Source of the DNA: Vibrio sp. FE10
GTDB taxonomy: Bacteria > Pseudomonadota > Gammaproteobacteria > Enterobacterales > Vibrionaceae
Reading direction: 5' to 3'
Length of the DNA: 64,000 nucleotides
Assembly (NCBI RefSeq): GCF_030297155.1
Contig: NZ_AP028067.1
Span: forward strand, 2,480,001-2,544,000
A program made the position numbers and the translations under genes. Under the pieces are notes generated by a model. It was not told where the DNA came from, ran no database searches, and worked only from the letters and a program-made list of their open reading frames with translations. Below, piece by piece: positions 20,093 to 29,739 of this stretch. Numbering within the stretch: the first letter of the stretch is position 1; the number at the start of each line of letters is the position of its first letter.

Positions 20093-20128
20093 TCAATCAA
20101 GTGTCAACCCATATCAGGACGGGTCAAG

Positions 20129-20154
20129 TAGCTCTCCTTAAAACTAGAGAGCTA
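20129..20154. repeat. Inverted repeat at the IS insertion target
   Basis: TAGCTCTC (20129-20136) / GAGAGCTA (20147-20154) with a 10-nt loop. It starts within the AGT target duplication, so the IS3 element landed at the foot of a hairpin between tfoY and the convergent gene ending at 20167. There is no T-run for a standard terminator. Confidence 0.6.
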
Positions 20155-20166
20155 ACACTGGACTGA

Positions 20167-20526
20167 TTAAAAAGATGGACGGTAGTAATATTTGTAATCA
20201 ACTTTTACCATAGGTACAAAATTGATGGTTCCTGAAGAGTCCATAATCTCTTTGACTTTAATGGAACCGTTCTTGATTTCAAAAGATCTCACATCTACCT
20301 TTTCAGAAGCTTGAGGAAGGATACGGCTAAGCTCAAAAGATTCTTTATTACTCAGATCTTGCCATATTTTCTTTCCATCTTCGTAAGCCTGGTTTTGAGT
20401 AGATACTGTTTCACCTTTGAATATTTTTGACTCAGCGGCAACCCGGTGGTAGACACCAGCCCCTGTTGCTTGAAAAGAGATAAGACCTGCAGTAGCAATA
20501 ACAGTAATCAGTGATAAAAATTTCAT
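20167..20526 (-). CDS. Small secreted protein of unknown function
   Basis: 119 residues with a clear Sec signal peptide (MKFLSLITVIATAGLISFQATGA, cleavage near residue 23, about GAG-VYH). The mature part is about 95 residues, has no cysteine, and ends in VDYKYYYRPSF. It resembles small Vibrio periplasmic proteins of the DUF3316 type, but I am not certain of the family. The ATG has a strong AAGGAG site (CTAAGGAGTTAGCT). It is monocistronic and faces the insertion sequence. Confidence 0.7.
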   Translation of the reverse strand: MKFLSLITVIATAGLISFQATGAGVYHRVAAESKIFKGETVSTQNQAYEDGKKIWQDLSNKESFELSRILPQASEKVDVRSFEIKNGSIKVKEIMDSSGTINFVPMVKVDYKYYYRPSF

Positions 20527-20905
20527 AGCTAACTCCTTAGTTTTATGCCTGAATCATTATCGGAACAACCTTTACGTCTCGATTGTTACGTATATAGAAC
20601 GTACCAAGACCAAATGTATTTCAATTTCCTATCACTTTTTGTAGTCTTAAAATTTATTCAATAGAATTTATTTAAGGAAAACAACCTCCTACCTTAGAAA
20701 GAAAAAACACATCTGATCTAGCATATGTTTAACGTCGAACCCATCTGCTATCGCCTCAACTCGATACGAGGTAGCAAGACGTATTGATAAAGAAGGCCAG
20801 CAATCAAAAAAAATTAGCAGTTTTTTATGTCTGTTGAAAGTTAATCTATGCTTTGCCTGTCTATCTATACTAATGGTATGCATTGAAAAATTAGAGGAAG
20901 TATCA
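20527..20905. other. Intergenic region with a possible structured RNA
   Basis: Divergent promoters of the small secreted protein (minus) and the VTT-domain protein (plus) should lie here. TGCTA-TCG-CCTC (20746-20757) pairs with GAGGTAGCA (20768-20776), a 9-bp stem with a 3-nt bulge and 10-nt loop; about 30 bases later there is an A-run, a short unpaired stretch and a T-run. A minus-strand ORF across the region has no sensible start or composition and is not called. Confidence 0.35.
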
Positions 20906-21586
20906 ATGAGTAAGAAAATGATATTGGGTATCGTGTTGGTCGTAACCATCGTCCTATTAGGCGTCAATTTCGGCCAATACCTAACACTTGAGAATGCGAA
21001 AGCTCAACAAGCTGTTTTGAATGACTACATCGAGAGCAATTTTATTGCCGCTGCTGCGATTTACTTCGCCGCCTATGTCATGATCACGGCCTTCTCAATC
21101 CCTGGCGCTGCGGTTGTTACACTGTTGGGCGCTGCGCTGTTTGGTTTCTGGAACAGTTTACTGCTGGTGTCTTTCGCAAGTGCTATTGGTGCAACCCTTG
21201 CCTTCTTAAGTAGCCGTTACCTGTTACGTGACTGGATCCAAACCAAATTTGGTGACAAGTTAGCAACGATTAACAAAGGCGTTGAAAAAGACGGGGCATT
21301 TTACTTATTCTCTCTACGTCTGATTCCTGTCTTCCCATTTTTCCTTATCAACTTGTTAATGGGCTTAACCCCAATGTCGGTGACTCGTTACTACATCACA
21401 AGTCAAATAGGCATGTTGCCAGGTACTGCGGTTTTCTTGAATGCTGGTACTCAACTCGCAGAAATTGATTCACTTTCGGGTATCGTATCTCCTTCAGTAT
21501 TATTGTCGTTTGCTTTGTTGGGGGTATTCCCAATTATTGCTAAATGGTTGATGAGTAAGTTTCGCTCAGCACCTGTCGCTGACTAA
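20906..21586 (+). CDS. TVP38/TMEM64-family inner membrane protein (VTT/DedA-like domain)
   Basis: 226 residues from the ATG at 20906 (MSKKMILGI), which has GAGGAAG six bases upstream; the in-frame extension to 20834 is rejected. Five or six membrane segments, with one near the N-terminus (about 5-25). The VTT domain has the family marks SIPGAAVVTLLGAALFGFW and LRLIPVFPFFLINLLMGL, with the conserved Arg and Pro in the re-entrant region. Family members are proposed lipid scramblases or envelope homeostasis factors; the substrate here is unknown. The DUF2007 gene follows 63 bases downstream and is probably cotranscribed. Confidence 0.88.
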   Translation: MSKKMILGIVLVVTIVLLGVNFGQYLTLENAKAQQAVLNDYIESNFIAAAAIYFAAYVMITAFSIPGAAVVTLLGAALFGFWNSLLLVSFASAIGATLAFLSSRYLLRDWIQTKFGDKLATINKGVEKDGAFYLFSLRLIPVFPFFLINLLMGLTPMSVTRYYITSQIGMLPGTAVFLNAGTQLAEIDSLSGIVSPSVLLSFALLGVFPIIAKWLMSKFRSAPVAD

Positions 21587-21649
21587 TGTGTATAGCGGAA
21601 TAACGTATATAGCTGACTAAAACCCAAAGCCGAATAAGGTTCTATTTCA

Positions 21650-21967
21650 ATGAAAATCTTCAGTGCATCGAATCCTACAGAAGCCCATATCATCTGTGGA
21701 TTGTTAGAAAGTGAGAATATTGCGTGTGAAGTCCGTGGTGAGGGTTTGTTTGGTTTGAAAGGTGAAATCCCATTCACTGAGGAAACTGACCCTTACGTAT
21801 GGTTATATGAGCCAGAATTGGCCAATAAAGCCCGCACGATCGTCAATGACTACCAAAAACAGCAAGATTCGATCATCTATGAAGAGTGGCGTTGTGGTGA
21901 ATGCCATGAAGTCAACGAAGCGCAATTCGGTTCTTGCTGGCAATGTGGCGCTGCATCACCAGAGTAA
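21650..21967 (+). CDS. DUF2007 domain protein with zinc ribbon
   Basis: 105 residues. The N-terminal ~70 residues form a PII-like DUF2007 domain (MKIFSASNPTEAHIICGLLESENI...ACEVRGEG); the C-terminus has a zinc ribbon with CGEC (about 83-86) and CWQC (about 97-100). The family is annotated as putative signal-transducing proteins; no molecular role is established. It follows the VTT-domain gene and ends before a strong terminator. Confidence 0.85.
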   Translation: MKIFSASNPTEAHIICGLLESENIACEVRGEGLFGLKGEIPFTEETDPYVWLYEPELANKARTIVNDYQKQQDSIIYEEWRCGECHEVNEAQFGSCWQCGAASPE

Positions 21968-22000
21968 CAAGATAACGAACGATACTCCTCCCTTAAAATA

Positions 22001-22033
22001 AAAACGGGAAGCTAATATTAGCTTCCCGTTTTT
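22001..22033. terminator. Bidirectional terminator
   Basis: Perfect palindrome ACGGGAAGCTAATATTAGCTTCCCGT with A- and T-runs on both sides; it serves the DUF2007 gene (plus) and the alpha/beta hydrolase gene (minus). Confidence 0.93.
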
Positions 22034-22078
22034 ATTTAATTAGACTTATTCATCTGCTCTGATAGCGAACCAAGAGAA

Positions 22079-22876
22079 TCACTGGATTTGTTTTTGAATA
22101 AACGCGATAGAACGTTGGTTGAACTCTTCAGGGTTTTCTACATTACACACATGTCCGCAATTCGCTATTTCCACTAACTCACTCGACTCGTGCGCTGCAA
22201 CCATCTCTTTTACGGGTTTGATGAACATGTAGTCACGTTCTCCCATCAAGTAAAGGGTTGGGATCGGCAACTCTCTATCTTTGAAGTACTTCATAAGAGG
22301 GTTCACATCAGCAGTTAGGATAAACCAGCGTTTAAACTCTTTTTGACACAGTTTCTTGGCTTCGCGGATAAATAGATGGCGAGATTCTTTTTGGCTCTTC
22401 TGCGGCATGACAACATAAGCAAAAAGACTGTATAGCCACATGTATGGAATGATGTGCTTGCTTAAGTTACCCAGCTTTATTAACACTTGCGAACGGGTAT
22501 TGAGCTTAGTCACCGCCCCACCAAGTACCATTGAACGCACGCGTCCCGCGGCTAATTCCGCTACGTTGCGAACAATAATCGTCCCAAGAGACATACCAAC
22601 GAAATGCGCTGAGCGGATTTTAAGATGATCCAGTACTTTGAGGATATCGAGTGTGACCGATTTGAACGTATAGCGGTTCGCTATCAGCTCTTTTAGAATA
22701 TTGTCTGACTTACCATGCCCTCTCAGATCAATGAGAAGCAAGTTGAAATGTTGTTTATACGCTTTGATCTGCTTGAACCAGATTGAGGAGCTGCCTCCCG
22801 CGCCATGCACAAACACAACCCATTCATCGCTCGTAGGGTGAGTAAATGTTTTATGAAATAATAAACTCTCAGACAT
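22079..22876 (-). CDS. Alpha/beta-fold hydrolase
   Basis: 265 residues from the ATG at 22876 (MSESLLFHKTF). An upstream ATG (22915) and GTG (22918) add an Ile-rich lead and have no visible ribosome binding site, so I prefer the internal start, with modest certainty. Family marks: oxyanion region HGAGGSSSIW, DLRGHGKS, nucleophile elbow GMSLGT (Ser), acid in MGERDYMF, and His in NCGHVCNVENPEEFN. The full triad is present. The substrate is unknown; the layout is that of MenH/esterase-type hydrolases. No signal peptide. Confidence 0.85.
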   Translation of the reverse strand: MSESLLFHKTFTHPTSDEWVVFVHGAGGSSSIWFKQIKAYKQHFNLLLIDLRGHGKSDNILKELIANRYTFKSVTLDILKVLDHLKIRSAHFVGMSLGTIIVRNVAELAAGRVRSMVLGGAVTKLNTRSQVLIKLGNLSKHIIPYMWLYSLFAYVVMPQKSQKESRHLFIREAKKLCQKEFKRWFILTADVNPLMKYFKDRELPIPTLYLMGERDYMFIKPVKEMVAAHESSELVEIANCGHVCNVENPEEFNQRSIAFIQKQIQ

Positions 22877-23072
22877 ACCTATCGCTTTAATTATAATAAT
22901 GGAGCTATGCCTCATCACGAGGCGATGGCTAAGGATATCACGCTATTAAGAACTTTAAGTGATAATAGTGTCAAACCTAACATTAGTCATGTGAATACCT
23001 GCCCCACCTTTTTTACCTGACTAAAATGAGTTTGCAAGTTTTGTCTTCGTAAACGTGATGTGTTCTGACCAG

Positions 23073-23106
23073 AAAACAAAAAGGCACTCTAGTCTCAGAG
23101 CGCCTT
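23073..23106 (-). terminator. Terminator of glgA
   Basis: Stem with one mismatch, AAGGC-A-CTCT / AGAG-C-GCCTT, followed on the minus strand by TTTTTG-TTTT. Confidence 0.7.
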
Positions 23107-23162
23107 CTTTCATTACAAACTATTACTAGCTTTCAGCTTAATTTTAAAGCTATTTCAGCAAG

Positions 23163-24617
23163 TTAAAATGCAGAATGGTACATTGCAAGATACTCTTTTG
23201 CCGCATCTTCCCAACTAAAATCTTGCTGCATGGCATAAAGCTGAACACGCTTAATTTCAGATGAATTTTGTGCGTAAAGCAATAATGAACGATGTAACAC
23301 AGCCAGTAATGCTTGTGGTGTCGGTTCATCAAAAGCAAACCCAGTCGCGACCTCAGGATTCTGATCGTAATCATTCACGCTGTCTTTTAAACCACCGACA
23401 GAACGAACAATCGGTAACGTACCGTAAGCCATGCTATAGATTTGGTTTAAGCCACAAGGCTCAAACTCAGAAGGCATCAAGAAGAAATCTGAACCAGCCT
23501 CGACCAAGTGCGCTAATTCGTTGTTATACGCTTCAACAAACGAGAACTTGTCTGAGTGAAGTGCCGACAACTCTTTTAGCTGACTCGCCAATACTGGATC
23601 ACCTGTACCCACAATCACAATCTGCAAGTCGTTCTTCAAGAATTGCTCGATGATTGGCAATAAGTAATGAACGCCTTTTTGATTGGTCAGTCGGCAAACC
23701 ATGCCATACACAGCACAATCGATAACAGGTAGACCGACATCTTGTTGCAGCTTTTGCTTACAAGCCGATTTCCCGCGAACCATGCTGTGCTTGGTCGCTT
23801 TGTATTTGCGAGGCAGGAACGCATCCGTTTCCGGGTTCCATGCACCGTAATCACAGCCATTCAGAATACCGAACAGATCGTCAGATCTGTGTTGGAATTC
23901 AGCCGCCATACCATGGCTGCCTAATTCCGTCTTCAGTTCTTGTGCATAAGTAGGGCTAACTGCATTCACTTTATCTGCACACAATACACCCGCTTTCAGC
24001 ATGGTCACGTGAGTATCACTTACGGCTGCTTCTGGGACATTATGACTGTGCATTTCAGGCAGAGATTGCAACTCTTCGTAAGAAAACACGCCTTTAAAAA
24101 CGGCATTGTGAATCGAGATTACGCTGCGTGTGTTTTTAAAAAAGTCGTGCTGTTGATAACGAGACTTAAGCAAGAAGGGAACAAAACCCGTGTGCCAATC
24201 ATTGGCATGAACGATATCGGGCTGAAAGCCAAGTTTAGGAAGCATATCCAAACACGCAGCACTAAAGAACGAGAAACGCTCTCCGTTATCAGCATAAGCA
24301 TGATTATTTTCAGCGTACATCTCAGGGCGGTCAAAATACTTGGCACATTCAATACCAAAAACTTGAACACCTTCGACGCTCAATGTCTTAACTTGATAAG
24401 CGGTGTGAGGCCAATGATCCAACTCAGTAGCCAAGATGACTTCTGCTGAATCAATGTTTGGGATGTTTCGATAAGCGGGGATGGTCACTCGAACATCTTG
24501 TTCGAGTGTTTGTAACGCTTTAGGCAGTGCCTTGGCTACATCAGCCAAGCCACCACTTTTAATTAAGCCTTCAACTTCAGACGCTACAAAAAGTACCGAG
24601 AGAGTCTTAGTAACCAA
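23163..24617 (-). CDS. glgA: Glycogen synthase GlgA
   Basis: 484 residues, GT5 glycosyltransferase with the GT-B fold. The N-terminal ADP-glucose motif is KSGGLADV (about residues 20-27); HANDWHTGFVPF and the C-terminal MPSEFEPCGLNQIYSMAYGT-type motif with the catalytic Glu are present. Transfers glucose from ADP-glucose to the glycogen chain. The start is a TTG at 24617 with AAAGGAG at proper distance, inside the end of glgC; no nearby ATG gives the conserved N-terminus. It overlaps glgC by 11 bases, so the two are translationally coupled. glgB, glgX and glgP are not adjacent. Confidence 0.94.
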   Translation of the reverse strand: MVTKTLSVLFVASEVEGLIKSGGLADVAKALPKALQTLEQDVRVTIPAYRNIPNIDSAEVILATELDHWPHTAYQVKTLSVEGVQVFGIECAKYFDRPEMYAENNHAYADNGERFSFFSAACLDMLPKLGFQPDIVHANDWHTGFVPFLLKSRYQQHDFFKNTRSVISIHNAVFKGVFSYEELQSLPEMHSHNVPEAAVSDTHVTMLKAGVLCADKVNAVSPTYAQELKTELGSHGMAAEFQHRSDDLFGILNGCDYGAWNPETDAFLPRKYKATKHSMVRGKSACKQKLQQDVGLPVIDCAVYGMVCRLTNQKGVHYLLPIIEQFLKNDLQIVIVGTGDPVLASQLKELSALHSDKFSFVEAYNNELAHLVEAGSDFFLMPSEFEPCGLNQIYSMAYGTLPIVRSVGGLKDSVNDYDQNPEVATGFAFDEPTPQALLAVLHRSLLLYAQNSSEIKRVQLYAMQQDFSWEDAAKEYLAMYHSAF

Positions 24618-25824
24618 CTCGTGCTCCTTTAGAAATCACGACTACACCATCGTCAGATACATGGTAATGCTTTTTATCTTCTGTCAGGTTTACACCAATC
24701 TGAGTGCCTGGTGCAATGTCTGCATCTTTATCAATGATAACGCGACGTAGTATACAACCTTCGCCAACTTTCACATCACCAAGTAAGATACTCTCGCTGA
24801 TATCACACGCTGATGCGATATTGCTGCGGAAACCCAATACACTCTTTTCAATACGCGAGCCGCGAACATAACTACCGCTACACACAAGGCTATCAATGAT
24901 CTGAATTCGACCATTTGCCGAGTCAGTAAAGGTAGCTGGTGGTAGTGGCGGGTAATAAGTGTGTAGAGGCCATTTACGGTTGTATAACGAGAATGGTGCA
25001 TCTTTCTTAAGAAGGTCCATATGTGCTTGCCAGTACGCGTCAATCGTACCTACATCGCGCCAGTAAACTTCTTCTTTTTCACCGGTAATGCGGTTAGTGC
25101 TGAAGTCATAAACAAACACGTCACCACGTGGGAACATGTTTGGAATGATATCTTTACCGAAATCGTGAGTAGAATCAGGCTTATCTGCATCTTCTGTTAG
25201 TTCGGCAAACAGCTCTTTTGCTTCGAACACGTAGTTGCCCATTGAAACGAGCGCAGATTCAGGATCGCCTGGAATCGGCTTCGGATTTGCAGGTTTCTCT
25301 TCAAAGCCAATCATACGGCCTTCAGCATCAACCTCAATAACACCGAATTCTGATGCTTCAGCAAGCGGCATGCGCAGTGCAGAAACAGTTAGTGCTGCTT
25401 TCTTCTCTTTATGGAAATCAAGCATTTGTTTGATGTCCATTTTATAGATATGGTCAGAACCAAAAATACATACTTGATCAGGTTCTTCCAACTCCATAAA
25501 GCCCATATTTTGGTAGATAGCATCTGCTGTGCCTTCGTACCAACGCTTTCCTTTACGCATTTGCGCAGGAATAGGGTCAATGAAGCGATCTGTTATACCA
25601 CTGATATTCCAACCTTTTTTCATATGGTGGAACAGTGATTGTGACTTGAATTGTGTTAATACATAAATCTTCATCAGATCAGCATTAACGAAGTTGTTCA
25701 AAGCGAAATCAATTAAGCGGTAGCTACCACCGAAAGGAACCGAGGGTTTGCTGCGAGATTCAGTTAAAGGTCTTAAGCGAGAGCCTTCACCACCAGCAAG
25801 AATCATTCCCAATACACCAGCCAT
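24607..25824 (-). CDS. glgC: Glucose-1-phosphate adenylyltransferase GlgC (ADP-glucose pyrophosphorylase)
   Basis: 405 residues from the ATG at 25824 (MAGVLGMILAGG), with GGAG seven bases upstream. Starts at 25836 and 25902 add non-conserved residues. Nucleotidyltransferase domain (1-~270): ILAGGEGSRLRPLTESRSKPSVPFGG split as in the family, FGSDHIYKMD; left-handed beta-helix at the C-terminus (IDSLVCSGSYVRGS, DADIAPGTQIG). Makes ADP-glucose from glucose-1-phosphate and ATP, the committed step of glycogen synthesis. First gene of the glgCA pair. Confidence 0.95.
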   Translation of the reverse strand: MAGVLGMILAGGEGSRLRPLTESRSKPSVPFGGSYRLIDFALNNFVNADLMKIYVLTQFKSQSLFHHMKKGWNISGITDRFIDPIPAQMRKGKRWYEGTADAIYQNMGFMELEEPDQVCIFGSDHIYKMDIKQMLDFHKEKKAALTVSALRMPLAEASEFGVIEVDAEGRMIGFEEKPANPKPIPGDPESALVSMGNYVFEAKELFAELTEDADKPDSTHDFGKDIIPNMFPRGDVFVYDFSTNRITGEKEEVYWRDVGTIDAYWQAHMDLLKKDAPFSLYNRKWPLHTYYPPLPPATFTDSANGRIQIIDSLVCSGSYVRGSRIEKSVLGFRSNIASACDISESILLGDVKVGEGCILRRVIIDKDADIAPGTQIGVNLTEDKKHYHVSDDGVVVISKGARVGY

Positions 25825-26314
25825 TTTATTCTCCATATATTTATAGCTTGTCGATGTCAGTACTCGTAGAGGTATCTTCCTCTGGGGGATGAGCACTAAC
25901 ACTTGTTTCGGTACTTAACGAATATCCATTCACATACAGTGACAGTATCCTAAGCCAAACGTTGTTGCGTGTGCACTATTCTTTGCACTTGGTTTTATAT
26001 ACGTTATCGACTTTCCTGCCGATTTCAATTTTTAATACGCCATTCTGTGCTACGTAAGCTGATTGCTTTCCTAAGACTTAAAGCAGCTCACATTACACCG
26101 CCTGAGCGAAACATTACATTAACACCCGACACACATCAGGTATACAACTAAACACTGATCTGTGACTTACAATATTTTAATTAAGTTACATTCTCGTTAC
26201 AGTTGCATAAGAAGATATTATTAATTCATTCATTTATTTTACGGTGTGAATTTAATGAATTTCCACAAATGAGATGAAAGCTCAATCAGTTGCATAATTA
26301 GTCATATTTAGATC
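25825..26314. other. Intergenic region upstream of glgC
   Basis: About 490 AT-rich bases between glgC and the topA terminator. It must carry the glgC promoter. No clear CRP site, riboswitch or ORF is seen. Confidence 0.4.
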
Positions 26315-26344
26315 AAAAAAAAGCAGCCTCGAGGCTGCTTTTTT
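26315..26344 (-). terminator. Terminator of topA
   Basis: Perfect palindrome AAGCAGCCTCGAGGCTGCTT with eight A on the left (T on the minus strand) and six T in all on the right; 17 bases after the topA stop. Confidence 0.92.
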
Positions 26345-26360
26345 AGTCAATAACGTTCAA

Positions 26361-28991
26361 TTACTTTTCTTTGGGCTTTTTACGTTTATCCGTTACTTCC
26401 CATTTGCCATCGATATATAAAGCAGTCCAACCAGAAGGTTTTCCGTCTACTTCAGTTCGAACATAGTTTTCTTTTGTCTTACGACTAAAGCGAACTACAG
26501 CTGGCTTACCATCTGGATCAGCAGCAGGTGCTGATGCTAGGTATTGGAATTTAGGTGAAATACGGTCTTTAAAACGAACAAGCTCTTCCACTAATGGGGC
26601 ACGTGTTTCACGTGATTTAGGGAAATTACTCGCCGCCATAAACAAGCCAGAAGCACCATCACGAAGAACAAAGTACGCGTCTGAGTTTTCACATGGAAGC
26701 TCAGGGAAGTGCACAGGGTCTTCTTTCGGTGGCGCAACTTCGCCGTTTTTCAGAATCTTACGAGTGTTTTTACAATCTTCACTCGTACAATCCATGTATT
26801 TACCAAAACGGCCGTTCTTAAGAACCATGTCAGAACCACACTTGTCACATTCAACAAGTGGACCATCATAGCCCTTCACTTTGAACTCGCCGTGTTCAAC
26901 CACATAACCTTCACAGTTAGGGTTGTTACCACAAACATGCATCTTACGCTTATCATCGATCAGATAAGCATCCATTGCCGTTTCACAGATAGGACAACGC
27001 TTTTTAGCTCGAAGTGCTGCGGTTTCAACGTCTTCTTCAAGAACGTTAATAATGCCTTCTTCATCACCAAGGTTGATCGTTGTCTTACAACGTTCTTTTG
27101 GTGGAAGCGCGTAACCAGAACAACCTAGGAATACGCCAGTTGAAGCAGTACGAATACCCATTTTACGGCTACAAGTTGGACACTCAATATCGGTTTCAAC
27201 GATATGGTTTGGCTTCATGCCACCCGCGTCTTCTTCGAGATCCGCTTGTTCTAGGTCGCCAGTAAAGTCTGTGAAGAAGTTATCTAAAACGCCTTTCCAG
27301 CTCGCTTCACCTTCTGCGATTTGGTCTAACTTTTGCTCCATACGAGCGGTAAAGTCATAGTTCATTAGGTCGTTGAAGCTGCCGTCTAGACGGTCAGTAA
27401 CAATTTCACCCATCTTTTCAGCATAGAAACGACGCTGTTCAACTTTCACATAGCCACGGTCTTGGATTGTCGAGATGATTGATGCGTACGTTGAAGGACG
27501 ACCAATACCACGCTTCTCTAGTTCTTTAACCAATGCAGCTTCAGTGAAACGTGCTGGTGGCTTAGTGAAGTGCTGTTTAGGGTCTAGAGCAATCAGGTCA
27601 AGCTTATCGCCAATTTGAACTGAAGGAAGAATAGTATCTTCATTCTTGCCCATTGGACGTTGAACACGAGTCCAACCATCAAATTTAAGGATGCGACCTT
27701 TCGCTTTCAGCGTGTACTCATCCGCTTTAACACTTACTGTTGTTGAATCGTATTGCGCTGGCGTCATTTGACACGCGACGAATTGATTCCAAATCAGCGA
27801 GTAAAGCTTGTGAGCATCAGCATCAACACCATTTAAGTCTTCAGACTTAACATCAACACTTGAAGGACGAATCGCTTCGTGGGCTTCTTGTGCGCCCTCT
27901 TTGCTACCGTAAACAAGTGCTTTAGCTGGCAAATATTGCGCACCAAACTCGGAACCAATGTATTCACGTGCGGCCTCTACAGCCTCTGAACTCAAGTTAG
28001 TCGAGTCAGTACGCATATAAGTGATGTAACCCGCTTCATAGAGGCGCTGAGCCAGCATCATGGTTTTCTTTACGCCGTAGCCAAGACGCGTACTCGCAGC
28101 TTGTTGCAACGTTGACGTGATGTAAGGGGCAGACGGCTTACTCTTCGTTGGGCGGTCTTCACGTTTACATACTTCGTATTGAACTTTATCTAAAACACTG
28201 ACGGCAGCCAAAGTTTGCGCTTCATTTACCGGTCTGAAAGCAACACCATCTTTTTGTGCGACTTGCAGTCTGAAATCTGTTTTATCCGTTGTTTTAGTAT
28301 CAGCGTGCACATCCCAGAACTCTTCAGGGATAAAGGCGTTGATCTCGCGCTCACGTTCAACCAGTAGTTTTACAGCGACTGATTGAACACGGCCAGCGGA
28401 TAGGCCTCGTGCTACTTTTTTCCAAAGCAGAGGTGACACCATAAAGCCCACAACACGGTCCATAAAACGTCGTGCTTGCTGTGCGTTTACGCCATCAATG
28501 TTTAGCTCACCTGGAGTTTCGAAAGCTTGCTGAATAGCATTCTTAGTAATTTCGTTAAAAACCACTCGTTTGTATCGCGTTTCATCGCCACCGATGATCT
28601 CACGAAGGTGCCATGCGATAGCTTCTCCTTCGCGATCCAAATCGGTTGCGAGATAAACATGGTCTGCGTCCTCAGCCAGTTTTTGCAATTCAGCAACGAC
28701 TTTTTCTTTACCAGGTAGAATTTGGTAGTTCGCTTCCCACTCATTGTATGGGTTGATACCCATCTTTTTAATAAGCGCTTTGCGATCTTTTTCTTTCTTG
28801 ATACGAGCTTTATCTTCTGGGCTCATACCCTTGGTTGAAACTGCAGTAGCCTTTTTACCGGTGCTTTGACCTGCCGTTGGTAAATCACGTACGTGACCTA
28901 CACTCGACTTAACGACAAAGTCTTTGCCAAGATATTTATTGATGGTTTTAGCCTTGGCCGGCGACTCCACTATAACTAGCGATTTACCCAT
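26361..28991 (-). CDS. topA: DNA topoisomerase I
   Basis: 876 residues from the ATG at 28991 ([17 protein letters not shown]); the upstream GTG at 29015 is not needed. Toprim domain (about 3-150, [23 protein letters not shown]), then the type IA core with the catalytic Tyr in [11 protein letters not shown]. Three C-terminal four-cysteine zinc ribbons follow (CPTCSRKMG..., CPICETAM..., CDKCGSDM...), then zinc-free ribbon repeats and a Lys-rich end. Relaxes negative supercoils. yciN is divergent, as in E. coli. Confidence 0.97.
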   Translation of the reverse strand: MGKSLVIVESPAKAKTINKYLGKDFVVKSSVGHVRDLPTAGQSTGKKATAVSTKGMSPEDKARIKKEKDRKALIKKMGINPYNEWEANYQILPGKEKVVAELQKLAEDADHVYLATDLDREGEAIAWHLREIIGGDETRYKRVVFNEITKNAIQQAFETPGELNIDGVNAQQARRFMDRVVGFMVSPLLWKKVARGLSAGRVQSVAVKLLVEREREINAFIPEEFWDVHADTKTTDKTDFRLQVAQKDGVAFRPVNEAQTLAAVSVLDKVQYEVCKREDRPTKSKPSAPYITSTLQQAASTRLGYGVKKTMMLAQRLYEAGYITYMRTDSTNLSSEAVEAAREYIGSEFGAQYLPAKALVYGSKEGAQEAHEAIRPSSVDVKSEDLNGVDADAHKLYSLIWNQFVACQMTPAQYDSTTVSVKADEYTLKAKGRILKFDGWTRVQRPMGKNEDTILPSVQIGDKLDLIALDPKQHFTKPPARFTEAALVKELEKRGIGRPSTYASIISTIQDRGYVKVEQRRFYAEKMGEIVTDRLDGSFNDLMNYDFTARMEQKLDQIAEGEASWKGVLDNFFTDFTGDLEQADLEEDAGGMKPNHIVETDIECPTCSRKMGIRTASTGVFLGCSGYALPPKERCKTTINLGDEEGIINVLEEDVETAALRAKKRCPICETAMDAYLIDDKRKMHVCGNNPNCEGYVVEHGEFKVKGYDGPLVECDKCGSDMVLKNGRFGKYMDCTSEDCKNTRKILKNGEVAPPKEDPVHFPELPCENSDAYFVLRDGASGLFMAASNFPKSRETRAPLVEELVRFKDRISPKFQYLASAPAADPDGKPAVVRFSRKTKENYVRTEVDGKPSGWTALYIDGKWEVTDKRKKPKEK

Positions 28992-29431
28992 ATTGACTCT
29001 AACGTCCTTAATCACGATGCTTCAGCACCAACAATTTAACTTGTGGGCTTTTACGCATGATATTCTAAATTCATTGCTTCTTTTTTTACTATTGTGCGAG
29101 ATTACTAGAAGATCAACCGCTTTTTTCAAAATTGGATCTGATCGGTCGACAAATCGACGACTCAGCAGATAAAAGGGTCACAATGTAAAAAAGCGATCAA
29201 GTACTCACGAAGAATACTTGCAAGAGCCTATTCATCAGGCATTACGTATAAACGCGGTCATACTAAGCTTGTCCGCGAATCTAACGCGAGCTCCATTCAA
29301 TTATTTTTGTCATAAATCACAAAATAAATGATGGAGATTCGAAAAGACTCTCTTATTCGGTTGTGAAATCATTGAATTTCTAGTGCTACACAATAAACTC
29401 AACGATATATTCAGTTATCAGAGATAAACTC
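28992..29431. other. Intergenic region between topA and yciN
   Basis: 440 bases holding the divergent promoters of topA and yciN. AT-rich; no operator, hairpin or ORF that I can support. Confidence 0.4.
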
Positions 29432-29677
29432 ATGACAAAGAAAGTAATAGCAGAATTTGATTTACTGCTTATCGCAAACCAAATTATCCAATCACATGAT
29501 GACTACATTGAAGGCATGCGCACAAACAGCGTAGTAGAAAAAGACGACGTACTCGTCTTTAAAGGTGAATACTTCTTAGACAGCAACGGATTGCCAACAG
29601 AGAATACAACCGCAGTATTTAACATGTTTAAATACTTAGCGCACCATCTTTCAAAAGAATTTACGCTTCAACAATAA
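29432..29677 (+). CDS. yciN: DUF2498 protein YciN
   Basis: 81 residues. The stretch DDVLVFKGEYFLDSNGLPTENTTAVFNMFKYLAH matches E. coli YciN closely in order and spacing (VLVFTGDYFLD...GLPT...TAVFNMFKHLAH). Function is unknown. Its position next to topA is also that of E. coli yciN, which supports the assignment. Own terminator downstream. Confidence 0.9.
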   Translation: MTKKVIAEFDLLLIANQIIQSHDDYIEGMRTNSVVEKDDVLVFKGEYFLDSNGLPTENTTAVFNMFKYLAHHLSKEFTLQQ

Positions 29678-29679
29678 TG

Positions 29680-29709
29680 AAAAAGCTTGCCATTTAGGCA
29701 AGCTTTTTT
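29680..29709 (+). terminator. Terminator of yciN
   Basis: Perfect stem AAAAGCTTGCC / GGCAAGCTTTT with a 5-nt loop and a T-run. It may also serve aroA on the other strand, thanks to the A-run on its left. Confidence 0.9.
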
Positions 29710-29739
29710 ACTTCCTGAATCTTTATACACTCAGTATTT

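Larger units (their letters stand above)
16257..20126 (+). mobile_element. IS3-family insertion sequence, interrupted by an IS21-family element
   Basis: The ends are imperfect 26-bp inverted repeats (16257-16282 and 20101-20126; both start TG and share CCGTCCT and GGTTGACAC). The element is flanked by the 3-bp direct repeat AGT (16254-16256 and 20127-20129), the target duplication expected for IS3. It encodes orfA (HTH protein) and orfB (DDE transposase) in the -1 frame relation typical of IS3. Without the inner element it would be about 1.3 kb. The inner insertion at 17265-19830 disables orfB. Confidence 0.92.

Noticed and set aside
20689..20967. Minus-strand ORF upstream of the VTT-domain gene
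   Set aside because: Composition is not protein-like, no ribosome binding site, and it overlaps the real start of the plus-strand gene.
22876..22918. Longer start of the alpha/beta hydrolase
   Set aside because: The extra N-terminal residues are Ile-rich, lack a ribosome binding site and do not resemble hydrolase family starts.
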